64,000 bases of DNA from Akkermansiaceae bacterium (GCA_025354565.1 JANXMQ010000069.1:21259-85258), one strand, 5' to 3'. Positions 11,515 to 25,236 are shown, counted from the first letter of the stretch. The notes: generated by a model from the letters alone, not told the origin. Numbers and translations: made by a program.

Positions 11515-12058
11515 CTTCTAGCAGGTTGAAAGTCTCGTCATCAATCACCGTTCTAGCAGAGTCCATCCAGTCCATCGGCGGCGGCGGGAGATTCACCCAA
11601 CTACGACAGCCGCCGTAATTCGCTTCATAGGGAAATTCCCAAGGCGTGGCGAGTTCCCGGACCCGGATCAGCGCGAGATGGATGCTGCCCGCCGCCATGC
11701 CCTTGCCCTCCCAGTTGAAACGCTCACTAACTGTTTTCTCGGCGTAGATGTGGTATGGGACCAGCGCGGCGACCTGGCCCAAAACAGTTAGAGTGACCGC
11801 CCAGATGGCTTCCGCATGGTGGGTGATGCGGATGAGGTCGCCCGGTTGCCATTCGGGCAGGAGGCTCACCTCGCCTTCCCGGATCTGATCTGCAAGCGCG
11901 TGGAAACGGGTGGGAAACAGAAAAAACGACTCGTGAGCGAAGGAAAATCCCTGACGTCCTTCATGGATCCCGCCTTTGCGCAGGAGGATCGCCTGCCGCC
12001 CGGATGCCAGGGCGTCGCAAACCACCTGCCATTCTTTGAAGCCGATGGAAGCACTCAT
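11477..12058 (-). CDS. DUF1802 family protein
   Basis: MSASIGFKEWQVVCDALASGRQAILLRKGGIHEGRQGFSFAHESFFLFPT. Confidence 0.7.
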   Translation of the reverse strand: MSASIGFKEWQVVCDALASGRQAILLRKGGIHEGRQGFSFAHESFFLFPTRFHALADQIREGEVSLLPEWQPGDLIRITHHAEAIWAVTLTVLGQVAALVPYHIYAEKTVSERFNWEGKGMAAGSIHLALIRVRELATPWEFPYEANYGGCRSWVNLPPPPMDWMDSARTVIDDETFNLLEVRMAADGSFFPA

Positions 12059-12064
12059 GAAATC

Positions 12065-12295
12065 TCAGCCGAGGTCATCGGCGGTGACCGACGTTTGCTC
12101 TCGCGAGCCAAGAATCCGCGCTTGGAGCACCACACGATCCGGCGCGGCGTCGAAGCGATAGCTGTGGCAGTTCGGGCAGAGCGCGGCAGCACTGCCAACG
12201 ATCGAGTCGCAGCCCTCGCAGACTTTGTAGCCTGTGGGGTTAGCGGCGATCTTTGCAGCAGCGGCGGCGCGATTCGGTGGCGGGGATTCGGGCAT
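12065..12295 (-). CDS. small zinc-ribbon protein
   Basis: CxxC pairs 'VCEGCDSIVGSAAALCPNCHSYRF'. Confidence 0.65.
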   Translation of the reverse strand: MPESPPPNRAAAAAKIAANPTGYKVCEGCDSIVGSAAALCPNCHSYRFDAAPDRVVLQARILGSREQTSVTADDLG

Positions 12296-12373
12296 GGTGG
12301 AGATGAAAAAAGCGGCACCGGAGAACCGGTCCGCTTGTTTCGTTGGATTGCATGAAACCGGCTGACTGGCCAA

Positions 12374-12637
12374 TCAGGCGATGGCGGCAATTGCCCTCGC
12401 GGTTTTGCTCTTCATGTTAGCAGCTTTATTCGGATGAATCAAGTTGCGCTTTGCAGCCTTGTCCGCGACGGAGGAAAATACCGAGCTGGCAGCCGAGGCG
12501 GCGGCTTTGTCACCGGCGGCGATCGCCGTAAGAACCTTCTTGCGAAGCGTCTTCATACGGCTTTTTTCAGCGCGATTGCGTTCGGTCCGGACGACGGTTT
12601 GACGTGCGCGTTTGATTGAAGATTTGTGATTGGCCAT
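12374..12637 (-). CDS. rpsT: 30S ribosomal protein S20
   Basis: [35 protein letters not shown]. Confidence 0.97.
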   Translation of the reverse strand: MANHKSSIKRARQTVVRTERNRAEKSRMKTLRKKVLTAIAAGDKAAASAASSVFSSVADKAAKRNLIHPNKAANMKSKTARAIAAIA

Positions 12638-12728
12638 GGTCTTATTGTAAAATAAATCAGTCGCCGGGTGGCGGGCGGGGGAAAATAGGAATTTCAGCGC
12701 AGGTGTCAAGCGCCTGTTTCAAAAGATC

Positions 12729-13367
12729 TCAGCCGCGTGAGTGAAAACCGCCATTTCCATTGGATGCGGTGTCCTCATTCGCCTTGCTGCTCTGGATCGA
12801 ACCGCGGATCACGAAGACATCGGCTCCGGTGCCGATGCGGTTGTAAAGGTCCGCCACGTCGCGGCTGCCCATGCGAATGCAGCCGAAGGAGGCAGGTGCA
12901 CCCAAGTAGCGCTCTTCCGGGGTGCCATGAATGTAAATGGTACGGCGGAAGGCGTTCTGGTTGCGGGACTCGGTGCCGGTCAGCCAGAGGATCCGCGTGA
13001 CCACGGGATCGCGGCCGGGTGCGTTCGGCTTGAGAACCTCACCGGTGGGCCGGCGGCATTTGAAAACACTGCCTACCGGGGCATTGTCGCCGATTTTTTT
13101 CGCAACCTGAAGCCGTCCGAGCGGGGTGCAGTTACTGTTAGGACGATCCCCGACGCCGAATTTGGAGGTGGAAATCTTGTAAGCCTTGACCGGAGTGCCA
13201 TCGTGAACGAGCAGCATTTTCTGATCACGCACGCTTACGATCATTTTATTGTGGGTATCCCCGCCATTGAAAGCGAACGAGTCCGAGCCGCAACTGGAGA
13301 ACCCGAGTGCTGCCAAGAGGCTGAGCGAGGCGAGAAAAAGCACGCGCGGCAGTGGAATTCCGTTCAT
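12729..13367 (-). CDS. L,D-transpeptidase (YkuD) lipoprotein
   Basis: Lipobox-like 'LAALGFSSC'; 'IYIHGTPEERYLGAPASFGCIRMGSRDVADLY' catalytic motif. Confidence 0.9.
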   Translation of the reverse strand: MNGIPLPRVLFLASLSLLAALGFSSCGSDSFAFNGGDTHNKMIVSVRDQKMLLVHDGTPVKAYKISTSKFGVGDRPNSNCTPLGRLQVAKKIGDNAPVGSVFKCRRPTGEVLKPNAPGRDPVVTRILWLTGTESRNQNAFRRTIYIHGTPEERYLGAPASFGCIRMGSRDVADLYNRIGTGADVFVIRGSIQSSKANEDTASNGNGGFHSRG

Positions 13368-14872
13368 GGTGTTTTGCGATTCACGATCTTCGCGACCGCT
13401 GCCTCCGGGGCGGATGGCAGAAGACGGACCAAAGAAGATAAGGATGTATAAAAGAATCCGACGGGGAATGGAAGCAAAAGAATCGCGGAAGGCCAATTTG
13501 CGCTCATCGCGGCATCAACAACGACGAAGAGGAAGAAAAACCCGAATAGCAGCTCGACGAAGGGCGTGAGCGTTTTCATGGCCTTATAGCTGCTTTTTTT
13601 CCAATCGCTGCGGCGGTTCTGGCCGATGCCGTATTTCGGGGTGCGGACGAAGGCGCTCTGATGATTGAAGATCGCTTCGAGCACTGCCTTGGTATTGCTG
13701 ATGGACATGCCGATGCCGAGGGCGAGCAGCAGCGGGAGGTAGGGGATTTCTTTCCACCATGAGCCGGGTCGCAGCGCCTTTTGGGCAACCATGTAGAACA
13801 CGATCACGGAGACCGACGAGAAGAAGAATATCGGGACGTTGACGATGTAATAGGTGAGTTTTCCAAAATCCGGCTGCCACTGCTGGTTCGGATAGATCAG
13901 GAAGCACAGGCAGATGAGGAGTAGGTAGGCGAAATTCGAGGTGAGATGGGCGGTGGCCTCCATCTTGATGAAGAGCGGCACGTCGCTTTTCCAAATGGCC
14001 GGGAGGACTTTTTTGCAAACTTGGATCGAACCCTTGGTCCAGCGGTGTTGTTGGCTTTTGAAGCCGTCCATATCGACCGGCAGCTCGGCGGGCGTTTCCA
14101 CATCGTTGAGGAAAATGAAGCGCCAACCCTTGAGCTGGGCGCGGTAGCTGAGGTCCATGTCCTCGGTGAGCGTGTCGTGTTCCCAGCCTCCGGCGTCGGC
14201 GATACAGGATTTCCGCCAGATACCGCCGGTGCCATTGAAGGTGAAAAACCGGCCGGAACGATTGCGGGCGGTCTGCTCCAGCTCCAAATGGCCGTCGAGA
14301 AACATCGCCTGGATGCGGGTGAGCACGTTGTAGGTCCGATTCAGGTGGCCCCAACGCGTCTGGATCATGCCGATTTTATCATCGGAGAAATAGTGGATCG
14401 TTTTTTGCAGCAGGTCTGGATTCGGGACAAAGTCGGCATCGAGGATGAGTAGAAATTCGCCTTTTGCGAAGCGGATGCCGTTCTCTAGCGCGCCCGCCTT
14501 GTAGCCGGTGCGGTCGGTCCGGTGGATGTGCTCGGCATCGAAACCACGGGCCTTCAAGCCCTCGATCCCAGCCCGGCAAATTTCCACCGTCTGATCCGTC
14601 GAGTCATCCAAAAGCTGGATCTGGATCTTGTCCTGCGGGTAATCCAGCGCGGAAACCGAGGCTAGGAGGCGGTCCACGACGTGCATCTCGTTGAAAACCG
14701 GAAGCTGGATGGTCACCAAGGGCAGTTCCGCGAACAATTCCTTGGGATGCGGATGCTTGCGCGAGTGTTTCAGGTAGAGAAAAACGATCGTCAGACGATG
14801 CGAGCCATAGCCAGCCAAGCCGATGAGGACGACAATATACGAAGCATACCAAAGTGGTGAGGACCAGTCCAT
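13364..14872 (-). CDS. family 2 glycosyltransferase (cellulose synthase-like)
   Basis: 'VTIQLPVFNEMHVVDRLLASVSALDYP', 'ILDADFVPNPD', 'TLTEDMDLSYRAQLKGWR', 'QQHRWTKGSIQ'; multiple TMs. Confidence 0.92.
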   Translation of the reverse strand: MDWSSPLWYASYIVVLIGLAGYGSHRLTIVFLYLKHSRKHPHPKELFAELPLVTIQLPVFNEMHVVDRLLASVSALDYPQDKIQIQLLDDSTDQTVEICRAGIEGLKARGFDAEHIHRTDRTGYKAGALENGIRFAKGEFLLILDADFVPNPDLLQKTIHYFSDDKIGMIQTRWGHLNRTYNVLTRIQAMFLDGHLELEQTARNRSGRFFTFNGTGGIWRKSCIADAGGWEHDTLTEDMDLSYRAQLKGWRFIFLNDVETPAELPVDMDGFKSQQHRWTKGSIQVCKKVLPAIWKSDVPLFIKMEATAHLTSNFAYLLLICLCFLIYPNQQWQPDFGKLTYYIVNVPIFFFSSVSVIVFYMVAQKALRPGSWWKEIPYLPLLLALGIGMSISNTKAVLEAIFNHQSAFVRTPKYGIGQNRRSDWKKSSYKAMKTLTPFVELLFGFFFLFVVVDAAMSANWPSAILLLPFPVGFFYTSLSSLVRLLPSAPEAAVAKIVNRKTP

Positions 14873-15183
14873 AAAGGTGGGGAAAATCGGAGTTCAGGCG
14901 GATGTTCCGAGCCCTCGGTATGATAACAGGCCAGTGCTCGGCTGCTGGGTCGGTGATCCATTGTACCACGGTGCCAGACGCCGCAGGCAAGCGGGAAACG
15001 GGCCACGAGTCAAGCCCCAAGTCGGGGTCCGAAATTTCCAGCGTGGCATGTGTTGTCTTGAAAATCGAAATTAGCCGGAATGGGTGCCTGGTTTTTGACT
15101 GCGTTCGTGGACCTAGTCTGACCCGGCGGGGTTTTTCTTTCCATTCTGCATGCGATCCGCCACGTTGCCGCCCTTTCCCGATC

Positions 15184-18402
<3,219 letters not shown>

Positions 18403-18435
18403 ACGCGGCGTGCCGCTCAAGCATTTCGCGCCGCG

Positions 18436-19281
18436 TTACTTCGCCCACTCGGCTTTCGTAAAGTCGATGGTCTCCTTGATTTTGGGGACGCTGTCTTTCC
18501 AGTCGTTTTCATGCTCGACGGAAAAATGTCCTTTGAACCCTTGGGCCTTGAGTTCGGCAACGCAGGCGGCGACATCGACAACACCTTTCCCAGCGGGAAC
18601 TACCTCGCCTTTCGGGCCAAATTCGGACTTGTCCTTGAGGTGGACGCTGATGATGTGACCCTTGAGAATGTGCAGGCATTCGATGGGTTTTAACCCGGAA
18701 GTACACCAGTGACCGAGGTCCGCACAGGCCCCGATCCGTGGATCGCGGCTCTCGACGACGCCACGGATGTAAAGCGGATGCCAAACCTTGTAGCTGGGAT
18801 TCGACATCGATCCGCTGTGCTCATGAAAGGCGACCTTGATGTCGTATTCCTTCACCGCAGCTTCCCAATCGGCCACGAGTTCGGTTGATTCCGTGCAAAC
18901 GCTATAGAGTCCCATGGTTTTGGCGAACTCCATGATTTTATGAATTTCGGCAGCGTTGGAGGCACCGACGACGCCGTAGTTGACGGGGTAAATGCCTTGT
19001 CGTGTGCATTCGTCCTTGAGCGCCTTGATGGCCTCGGGACTGGCGTTGTGATGGACGATTTCGCCCTTGGCCGAGTCCGGGCGAAGCTTCTGACCGGGGT
19101 AGAATTCGATGATCTTACCGCCGGCTTCCTTGGTTTTAGCGATGGCCTCGAAGGCGCTGAACTCTTTGAAGGAGTATGCCTGACAGCCAATGGCGAGGCC
19201 GTTATCACGGGCCTCATCAGGAATCGGGGCGGCGGTGAGTTTCAGTGCAAGGCCGAGTGTGAGTAGGAGGAAGAAGCGCAT
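18436..19281 (-). CDS. secreted sugar phosphate isomerase/epimerase (xylose isomerase-like TIM barrel)
   Basis: Signal peptide MRFFLLLTLGLALKLTAAP; 'KVAFHEHSGS', 'GACADLGHWCTSGLKPIECL', 'HFSVEHENDW'. Confidence 0.85.
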   Translation of the reverse strand: MRFFLLLTLGLALKLTAAPIPDEARDNGLAIGCQAYSFKEFSAFEAIAKTKEAGGKIIEFYPGQKLRPDSAKGEIVHHNASPEAIKALKDECTRQGIYPVNYGVVGASNAAEIHKIMEFAKTMGLYSVCTESTELVADWEAAVKEYDIKVAFHEHSGSMSNPSYKVWHPLYIRGVVESRDPRIGACADLGHWCTSGLKPIECLHILKGHIISVHLKDKSEFGPKGEVVPAGKGVVDVAACVAELKAQGFKGHFSVEHENDWKDSVPKIKETIDFTKAEWAK

Positions 19282-19816
19282 GTTGGTTTTTATTTCTCTG
19301 AGGTTTTCGCAACGAGGCTGCCAAAGCAAGGAAAACCATGGCTCGGTTACGATTACATCCGTGAAGACCCGCCGGAGCGATCCCTGCCAAAGTCGGGCGT
19401 GATGATGAATCTAATTTCATTTGGACAATGCCTTGAATGAGCTCGGCTCAACCTCCGCCCCGATCATTGGAAGCGAGTGTATATGGATTCTGGGAGCAAA
19501 TTTTTTTCTCGGGAAATCCTCGACCGCTTGAGATTTCCGTTACTTCACAAGCACCAACCTCTTGCGCGAGATATCATGGGATCGGCAGCGTTTGACGACA
19601 GAATCGTCACCATCCGCCAGCGCGACTTGGCCCGTCTTGTGCTGCAAAAGTTTGATGACCTTGGACTATTCATTGAAACGAAATCGTTGCCAAAATATTG
19701 CCCGCTCCGTCATGGAAACCCACTAGTTTTCGTCTGATCTAGCCGAAATGGCCGCTGATTTCTCAAATGCACATCCAGCCCGCCACTAGGACCCAGCCAA
19801 TCAAGACGCTTTTGAT

Positions 19817-21889
19817 ATGAAACCAAGATTCATTAGGATAATAAATCCACCTTGTGCTGCACTCACCTTAGCGGTGGCTTTCGCTACTGGTGTGCAGGCA
19901 GCGGATCAATTTTTCGATGGTTCCACCACTAACGCCCTGACCACCTCCAAATGGGGAGCGACCAACGCGGGACCGTTTACGAGTGCCTTTACCAGTGGCA
20001 ACACCGCTGTTTTCGCCACAGTCAACGGTACCGGTAGCGGTGCAAGTGGAATCACCGTGGCAGGTATTCGTGCGGAAGAAAATTTTACTCTTAGCTCACC
20101 AACTGGCACACTCGCCACCGGAGGTACAGTAGCGACCGTGAATGTGTTCAGCGGTAAGACACTTGATTTGGGTTCCCTGAGTCTTTCCACCGCTGCAGGC
20201 ACGGGTTTTAACAAAACAGGTAGTGGTGTCTTCGCCACTGCTGGCAGTACCTATACGGGTGGTTTCACGCTCACTGCGGGGACCATCATTGCTCGCGGGG
20301 TGAATGCGATGGGTTCTGGTGGTGCGCTCACCTTAAACGGAGGGACTGTGGCAGGTAGTGCAACCCGCGATTTTACAGGTAAATACACCAGCGGCATCAC
20401 CGTTGGTGGTAATGTCCAATTTGGCGAGCTTGCTGCAAATGTTGCCTTGGCTAACGACGCGGCCAATCTGACTTATACCAACAACATGGCGCTAGGCGGT
20501 ACCAATCGCATCCTCACGCTTGGGAACGCAGGCAGCGTAGCGTTCGGTGGCGTGATTTCAAACACGGGCGGAGTTGGAGTTACCTTCGCCGCAACTACGG
20601 GCGGAACAGGACGGTTCGATGTGACCGGCACGGCCAACACCTATACCGGCACCACTACCATCACGGGTGGCGAAGTGCGCTTTACTTCGGATGCAAGTCT
20701 GGGAACTGCCCCGGGTTCCCTTACGGCCAACAGCATCGTTATTGATGGCGGCAGATTCGCCACGCTCAACGGCGCGACCTATACGCTGAATTCCAACCGT
20801 GGTATCCAGATCGGGGCGACGGCGGGTACAGCCATAAGCACACCTGGCAGTGGTATTCTGACCTACAACGGCGTCATCGCCGACAAAACGACCACAACCG
20901 GCGCATGGGCCAAACAAGGCGGTGGTACTCTCGCTCTCGGTGGTGTGAGCACCTACAGCGGCAGCACCAGCATCAACAGCGGTATCCTCCAACTCACCAC
21001 CGGTAATGACCGCTTGCCCACCGGTACCGTGGTCAGCATTGGTCAGTCTGCGAGCGCCAACCTCGGCACACTCGATCTCAATAGTCGCAACCAGCAAATC
21101 GCCGGCCTCGTCTCTACCAGCGGCACCAGCGTCTCCACGACGCTGAAGAACACCGTTACTTCCACCGCAGCGGCCACGTTTACCCTCGGCGGTAGCGGCA
21201 CTTATGCTTATGGCGACGGCACAGCGGCGAATTCCGGGGTGATCACCGGTGCCATTTCCTTGGTTAAAAACGGCAGCGGCACTCAGACGCTGGGTGATAC
21301 GAATACCTATAACGGCACCACCACTGTCAACAACGGCAAGTTGCTCATCAACGGCAACATCTCCACCAGCATCACCACGGTGAATAACGGCGGCACACTT
21401 GGCGGCTCGGGAACAGTCGGTGCGGTGACGGTCAATTCCGGTGGCACGCTGGCACCCGGCAACAGCCCTGGCATCCTTTCCGCTGGCGATACCAGTCTCT
21501 TGGCCGGGTCCACCTTGGGTATCGAGATCGACGGCACCACCATCGGCAGCCAATACGATCAGTTCAACGTCACTGGCACGGTGTCGCTGGCGGGTTTGCT
21601 TTCCGTCACCCCCAGTCTCGCCCTTGCCGACAATACCTTGTTCTTCATTCTAGCCAACGACAGTACGGATGCGATTACCGGTACTTTCAGCAACGCCCCG
21701 ATCAATGGGACGGTTTACAAATTCGGCACTCAGGATTTCCAAATCAGTTATTTCGGTAATTACACGGGCGGGGGCCTCGGCACGTTCACTGGTGGCAACG
21801 ACATTGTCCTCAGGGCGATTCCCGAACCGGCCACTGCGCTTGTTGGTTCGCTGGGCCTGCTCGCCCTGCTACGCCGTCGCCGCGCCTGA
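19817..21889 (+). CDS. autotransporter-associated beta-strand repeat protein with PEP-CTERM sorting signal
   Basis: Gly/Thr/Asn-rich repeats 'GTNTYTGTTTI...GGTLALGGVSTYSGSTSINSG'; C-terminus IPEPATALVGSLGLLALLRRRRA. Confidence 0.9.
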   Translation: MKPRFIRIINPPCAALTLAVAFATGVQAADQFFDGSTTNALTTSKWGATNAGPFTSAFTSGNTAVFATVNGTGSGASGITVAGIRAEENFTLSSPTGTLATGGTVATVNVFSGKTLDLGSLSLSTAAGTGFNKTGSGVFATAGSTYTGGFTLTAGTIIARGVNAMGSGGALTLNGGTVAGSATRDFTGKYTSGITVGGNVQFGELAANVALANDAANLTYTNNMALGGTNRILTLGNAGSVAFGGVISNTGGVGVTFAATTGGTGRFDVTGTANTYTGTTTITGGEVRFTSDASLGTAPGSLTANSIVIDGGRFATLNGATYTLNSNRGIQIGATAGTAISTPGSGILTYNGVIADKTTTTGAWAKQGGGTLALGGVSTYSGSTSINSGILQLTTGNDRLPTGTVVSIGQSASANLGTLDLNSRNQQIAGLVSTSGTSVSTTLKNTVTSTAAATFTLGGSGTYAYGDGTAANSGVITGAISLVKNGSGTQTLGDTNTYNGTTTVNNGKLLINGNISTSITTVNNGGTLGGSGTVGAVTVNSGGTLAPGNSPGILSAGDTSLLAGSTLGIEIDGTTIGSQYDQFNVTGTVSLAGLLSVTPSLALADNTLFFILANDSTDAITGTFSNAPINGTVYKFGTQDFQISYFGNYTGGGLGTFTGGNDIVLRAIPEPATALVGSLGLLALLRRRRA

Positions 21890-21922
21890 TTATTTCTGCT
21901 AGCTCGTGTCGTGTTATGGCAG

Positions 21923-21956
21923 ATGGCGGATCGCTACGGCGGTCCGCCATTTTTTC
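21923..21956 (+). terminator. rho-independent terminator
   Basis: ATGGCGGA ... TCCGCCAT followed by TTTTTT. Confidence 0.8.
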
Positions 21957-22084
21957 TGCCTGAGACGTGCGGCATTTTCCCTGGTTGTGGCTTGACCCGC
22001 TTCCGTCACACCGCCAGTGTGCCGCCCCGCCGCATGCCCCGATGGCAGCGGCGCAACCTAACTGAACCAACCTACCGCTCCGCC

Positions 22085-23131
22085 ATGGCCGCGAAGATCT
22101 ATACCACCAAGGACGCTCCGATCGCTCCGCTCAAGAAGAAAACCCTCGCCGTGATCGGCTTCGGCTCACAAGGCCATGCCCACGCGCTTAACCTCAAGGA
22201 CAGTGGCCTCCAGGTCATCATCGGCCTCTATCCGAAGTCGAAATCCCGCGATGTTGCCAAAAAGCTCGGCTTCGAGGTGATGGACACCGCAGAGGCAGTC
22301 AAGGCTGCCGATGTGATCTTCGTCGCCACCCCGGACACCGTGATTCCCTCGGTTTACAACAAGGACATCGCGCCCCACCTGACCAAGGGCAAGACCCTGC
22401 TGTTCTCCCACGGATTCGCCGTCCATTTCAAAACCATCACCTGCCCGAAGGATGTCGATGTGATCCTCGTTGCGCCGAAAGGCCCAGGTCACACCGTCCG
22501 TTCGCAGTTTGTCGCGGGCAAGGGCGTTCCCGGCCTCATCGCCATCCATCAGGACGTTTCCGGCAAAGCCAAGCAAATCGCGCTCGCCTGGGCCGGTGGC
22601 ATCGGATGCGCCCGCGCCGGGGTGTTTGAAACTAACTTCCGCGAGGAAACCGTCACCGACCTTTTCGGCGAGCAAGTCGTCCTCTGCGGTGGCACTACCG
22701 CGCTGGTGAAAGCTGGTTTCGAAGTGCTGGTCGAGGCGGGCTTCCAACCCGAGATGGCCTACTTCGAGTGCCTTCACGAGCTCAAGCTCATCGTCGATCT
22801 GATGAACGAGCAAGGCATCGCCGGGATGCGGTTCTCGATCTCCGAGACTGCCGAATATGGCGACGTCACCGTCGGTCCGAAGATCATCGACGCCTCCGTG
22901 AAAAAGCGGATGGTCGCCCAACTCAAGAACATCGAGAACGGCAAATTCGCCAAGGAGTGGACCGCCGAATACGCGGCTGGTAACAAGAATTTCAATGCGA
23001 TCCGTAAGTCGGAAGCTCAGCACCCGATCGAAAAGGTTGGGGAAAAGCTCCGCTCCACGATGAGCTGGATCAAGTCGAGCAAGATCAAGAAAGGCGCGAG
23101 CCAAGCGAGTTTCACTTCGTCCTCGAAGTAA
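22085..23131 (+). CDS. ilvC: ketol-acid reductoisomerase
   Basis: [41 protein letters not shown]... Confidence 0.95.
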   Translation: MAAKIYTTKDAPIAPLKKKTLAVIGFGSQGHAHALNLKDSGLQVIIGLYPKSKSRDVAKKLGFEVMDTAEAVKAADVIFVATPDTVIPSVYNKDIAPHLTKGKTLLFSHGFAVHFKTITCPKDVDVILVAPKGPGHTVRSQFVAGKGVPGLIAIHQDVSGKAKQIALAWAGGIGCARAGVFETNFREETVTDLFGEQVVLCGGTTALVKAGFEVLVEAGFQPEMAYFECLHELKLIVDLMNEQGIAGMRFSISETAEYGDVTVGPKIIDASVKKRMVAQLKNIENGKFAKEWTAEYAAGNKNFNAIRKSEAQHPIEKVGEKLRSTMSWIKSSKIKKGASQASFTSSSK

Positions 23132-23149
23132 TCCGCAGAGTCAATCACC

Positions 23150-23183
23150 ACGCCCGTTTTCCGTAAGGGAGGCGGGCGTTTTT
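23150..23183 (+). terminator. rho-independent terminator after ilvC
   Basis: CGCCCGTTTTCC-gtaa-GGGAGGCGGGCG stem (with G-U pairs) followed by a T-run. Confidence 0.8.
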
Positions 23184-23205
23184 TATGGAAGAGTCATCCA
23201 GAAGA

Positions 23206-24498
23206 TCAACCTTCACCTTGGCGATCCAACAGAACTTCGGTTCCCAGCACCACCAAATCCACGCTGCCCTTGAGGGTTTTGTCGAGGAAGGGAGTGTTCT
23301 GGGATTTGGATTTCATGAAGTCTTTGCTGAAGGTCGTTTCTGCATCAGGGTCAAACAGGATGAGGTTGGCGGGTTGGCCGACTTCGATCGAAACAGCGGG
23401 CAGTCCCATCAGACGCCGGGGTTCGGCGGAATAGCGTTTCACGATGAGATCCCAGCCGAATTTTCCGGTGGCGACGAAGTAATGATAGAGCGAAACCAAT
23501 GCGGTATCCATGCCGGTGATGCCATTGGGTGCGCTGATGAAATCTTGGGATTTCTCGAATGGCGTATGCGGTGCGTGGTCGGTGGCGATGAGATCGAAGA
23601 CGCCTTCGATCAAGCCTTCTAACAAGCCCTCGTTATCCGCCTGAGTTCTCAACGGCGGGTTCATCTTGTAGTGCGTATCGTAGTCGCCGATGTCTTCGTC
23701 GGTGAATAACAGATGATGTGGGGAAACCTCGGCGGTGACTCTAACATCGCCCCGTTGTTTCCACCAGCGGATGGTTTCCATGCCGAGCTTGCTGGAAACA
23801 TGCTGGATGTGGATGTGCGCCCCGGCGGCATGGGCGAGCCGGATGTCGCGGTCGATGATGATTTCCTCGGCACAGGCGGGTGAGCCTTTGATGCCGAGCC
23901 GGTAACTCACGACGCCTTCGTTGAGCGCCCGCGGGCCTGCGAGTTCAGGCACCTCGCAATGGCTGGCGAAGAACATGCCGAACTCGGTGGCGTATTGCAT
24001 GGCACGGAGCAGCACGGCGGGATCGGCGGTGGTGTCGCCATCGTCTGTTAGCATTTTCACGCCGAGCGCACGCATCCCGTCGAGGCCAGCCATTTCCTTG
24101 CCATGGCGGTCCTTGGTGACGCAGCCGGAAGTATAAACCGGGATGCGGGCGGTGCGCTTGGCGATATCTAAAACATTGGCGACGACCGTGGCGGAGTCGA
24201 TGGCGGGGCGGGTGTTCGGCATCATGACGACGCCGGTGATGCCGCCATTGATCGCGGCCTCGGTGCCGGTGGCGATGGTTTCCTTCGCTTCGAATCCGGG
24301 TTCGCGGAAATGGACGTGAGCATCGAACATGCCGGGCATGAGGATTCGGTGGCGGGCGTCGATGATGCGGGTGCCTGCGGGAGTGCTCAAGTCCTTGCCG
24401 ATTTCGCGGATGATGCCGTCTGACAAAAGAACGTCGGCTTCGGTGAGCGTGGGCGAGTTTTCCGAGGCGATGCGGGCGTTGGTGATGAGGAGATTCAT
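23206..24498 (-). CDS. pyrC: dihydroorotase
   Basis: 'MPGMFDAHVHFREPGFEAKETIATGTEAAINGGITGVVMMPNTRPA'; 'DLIATDHAPHT'. Confidence 0.95.
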   Translation of the reverse strand: MNLLITNARIASENSPTLTEADVLLSDGIIREIGKDLSTPAGTRIIDARHRILMPGMFDAHVHFREPGFEAKETIATGTEAAINGGITGVVMMPNTRPAIDSATVVANVLDIAKRTARIPVYTSGCVTKDRHGKEMAGLDGMRALGVKMLTDDGDTTADPAVLLRAMQYATEFGMFFASHCEVPELAGPRALNEGVVSYRLGIKGSPACAEEIIIDRDIRLAHAAGAHIHIQHVSSKLGMETIRWWKQRGDVRVTAEVSPHHLLFTDEDIGDYDTHYKMNPPLRTQADNEGLLEGLIEGVFDLIATDHAPHTPFEKSQDFISAPNGITGMDTALVSLYHYFVATGKFGWDLIVKRYSAEPRRLMGLPAVSIEVGQPANLILFDPDAETTFSKDFMKSKSQNTPFLDKTLKGSVDLVVLGTEVLLDRQGEG

Positions 24499-24510
24499 GG
24501 GAAAAAGAGT

Positions 24511-24556
24511 TTGAACCGCAGAGGCGCAGAGGTCACTGAGAGGAGCGCGGAGGTTT
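24511..24556. repeat. 'accgcagaggcgcagagg' type intergenic repeat
   Basis: TTGAACCGCAGAGGCGCAGAGGTCACTGAGAGGAGCGCGGAGGTTT; internal GCGCAGAGG/GCGCGGAGG copies. Confidence 0.5.
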
Positions 24557-24579
24557 AAAAGGTTTCTGGGTTGTGGGTG

Positions 24580-24978
24580 CTAAGTTGGACTGATGATTTT
24601 CAGTCCCGTCAGAGTGTGCTCACGGATCATTTCGAAATGCGCATCCATGGCAAGGAGCGGCAATTTCCCCGAATCGGCGACGATGGCGATGAGCAGATCG
24701 GATGCGGGGAGCTTGATGCCTTTGGCTATTAGTGCTGCATTTGACGAGCCGGCGAGGTCCCAATGCTCTGGGAGCAATACGATGCGGGACGCCAGACCCA
24801 GGCCGATGCGAAGATCATCCAGTTCTTCCTGCCGCGCTCCGGTGAACAATTCGAATGCAACCGGGCAGGTGTAGGCGGCTTTTTGGATCGCCAACAAATC
24901 GCGGACGAGTGCCTTGACCTGCGGATCGCCACGGCGGCGGAAGAACTCAATCCAAGCGGAAGTGTCGATGAGAGTCAC
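24580..24978 (-). CDS. PIN-domain ribonuclease toxin (VapC-like)
   Basis: MTLIDTSAWIEFFRRRGDPQVKALVRDLL... PIN acidic motif and length. Confidence 0.9.
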   Translation of the reverse strand: MTLIDTSAWIEFFRRRGDPQVKALVRDLLAIQKAAYTCPVAFELFTGARQEELDDLRIGLGLASRIVLLPEHWDLAGSSNAALIAKGIKLPASDLLIAIVADSGKLPLLAMDAHFEMIREHTLTGLKIISPT

Positions 24979-25190
24979 GGCTTCGGCAAATCGGTGAGTG
25001 ATTCCAATTCTTCGTTGGACGCGCGGTAGTCCGTTCCTCCCGCCATGACTTTGGCCAGAAACTCTTGCCGCTGGCGTTGCTCGATGAATTCGTCGAGGGC
25101 TTGGGCGACGGCGGGCGATTTCTTTGTCTGGCTGGTTAGCTTGAGGATGGAACGAAGTTTCTTCTGTTCGATATCGACGGTGATTCTCAT
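24975..25190 (-). CDS. VapB-like antitoxin
   Basis: 71 aa MRITVDIEQKKLRSILKLTSQTKKSPAVAQALDEFIEQRQRQEFL; 4-bp overlap with toxin gene. Confidence 0.8.
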   Translation of the reverse strand: MRITVDIEQKKLRSILKLTSQTKKSPAVAQALDEFIEQRQRQEFLAKVMAGGTDYRASNEELESLTDLPKP

Positions 25191-25207
25191 CTTTTTTAGA
25201 TTTAAGT

Positions 25208-25236
25208 TGATGAAAATTTAACGTAAATTTTCATCA
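25208..25236. promoter_or_regulatory. putative VapB autoregulatory operator
   Basis: Perfect 13-bp inverted repeat TGATGAAAATTTA-acg-TAAATTTTCATCA directly upstream of the antitoxin. Confidence 0.75.

Noticed and set aside
19477-19737. 86-aa ORF in the gap before the PEP-CTERM gene
   Set aside because: No recognisable family or convincing start signals; could be degenerate sequence, so not called.
20558-21553. 331-aa minus-strand ORF
   Set aside because: Antisense of the repetitive autotransporter-like gene.
22166-23104. 312-aa minus-strand ORF
   Set aside because: Antisense of ilvC.
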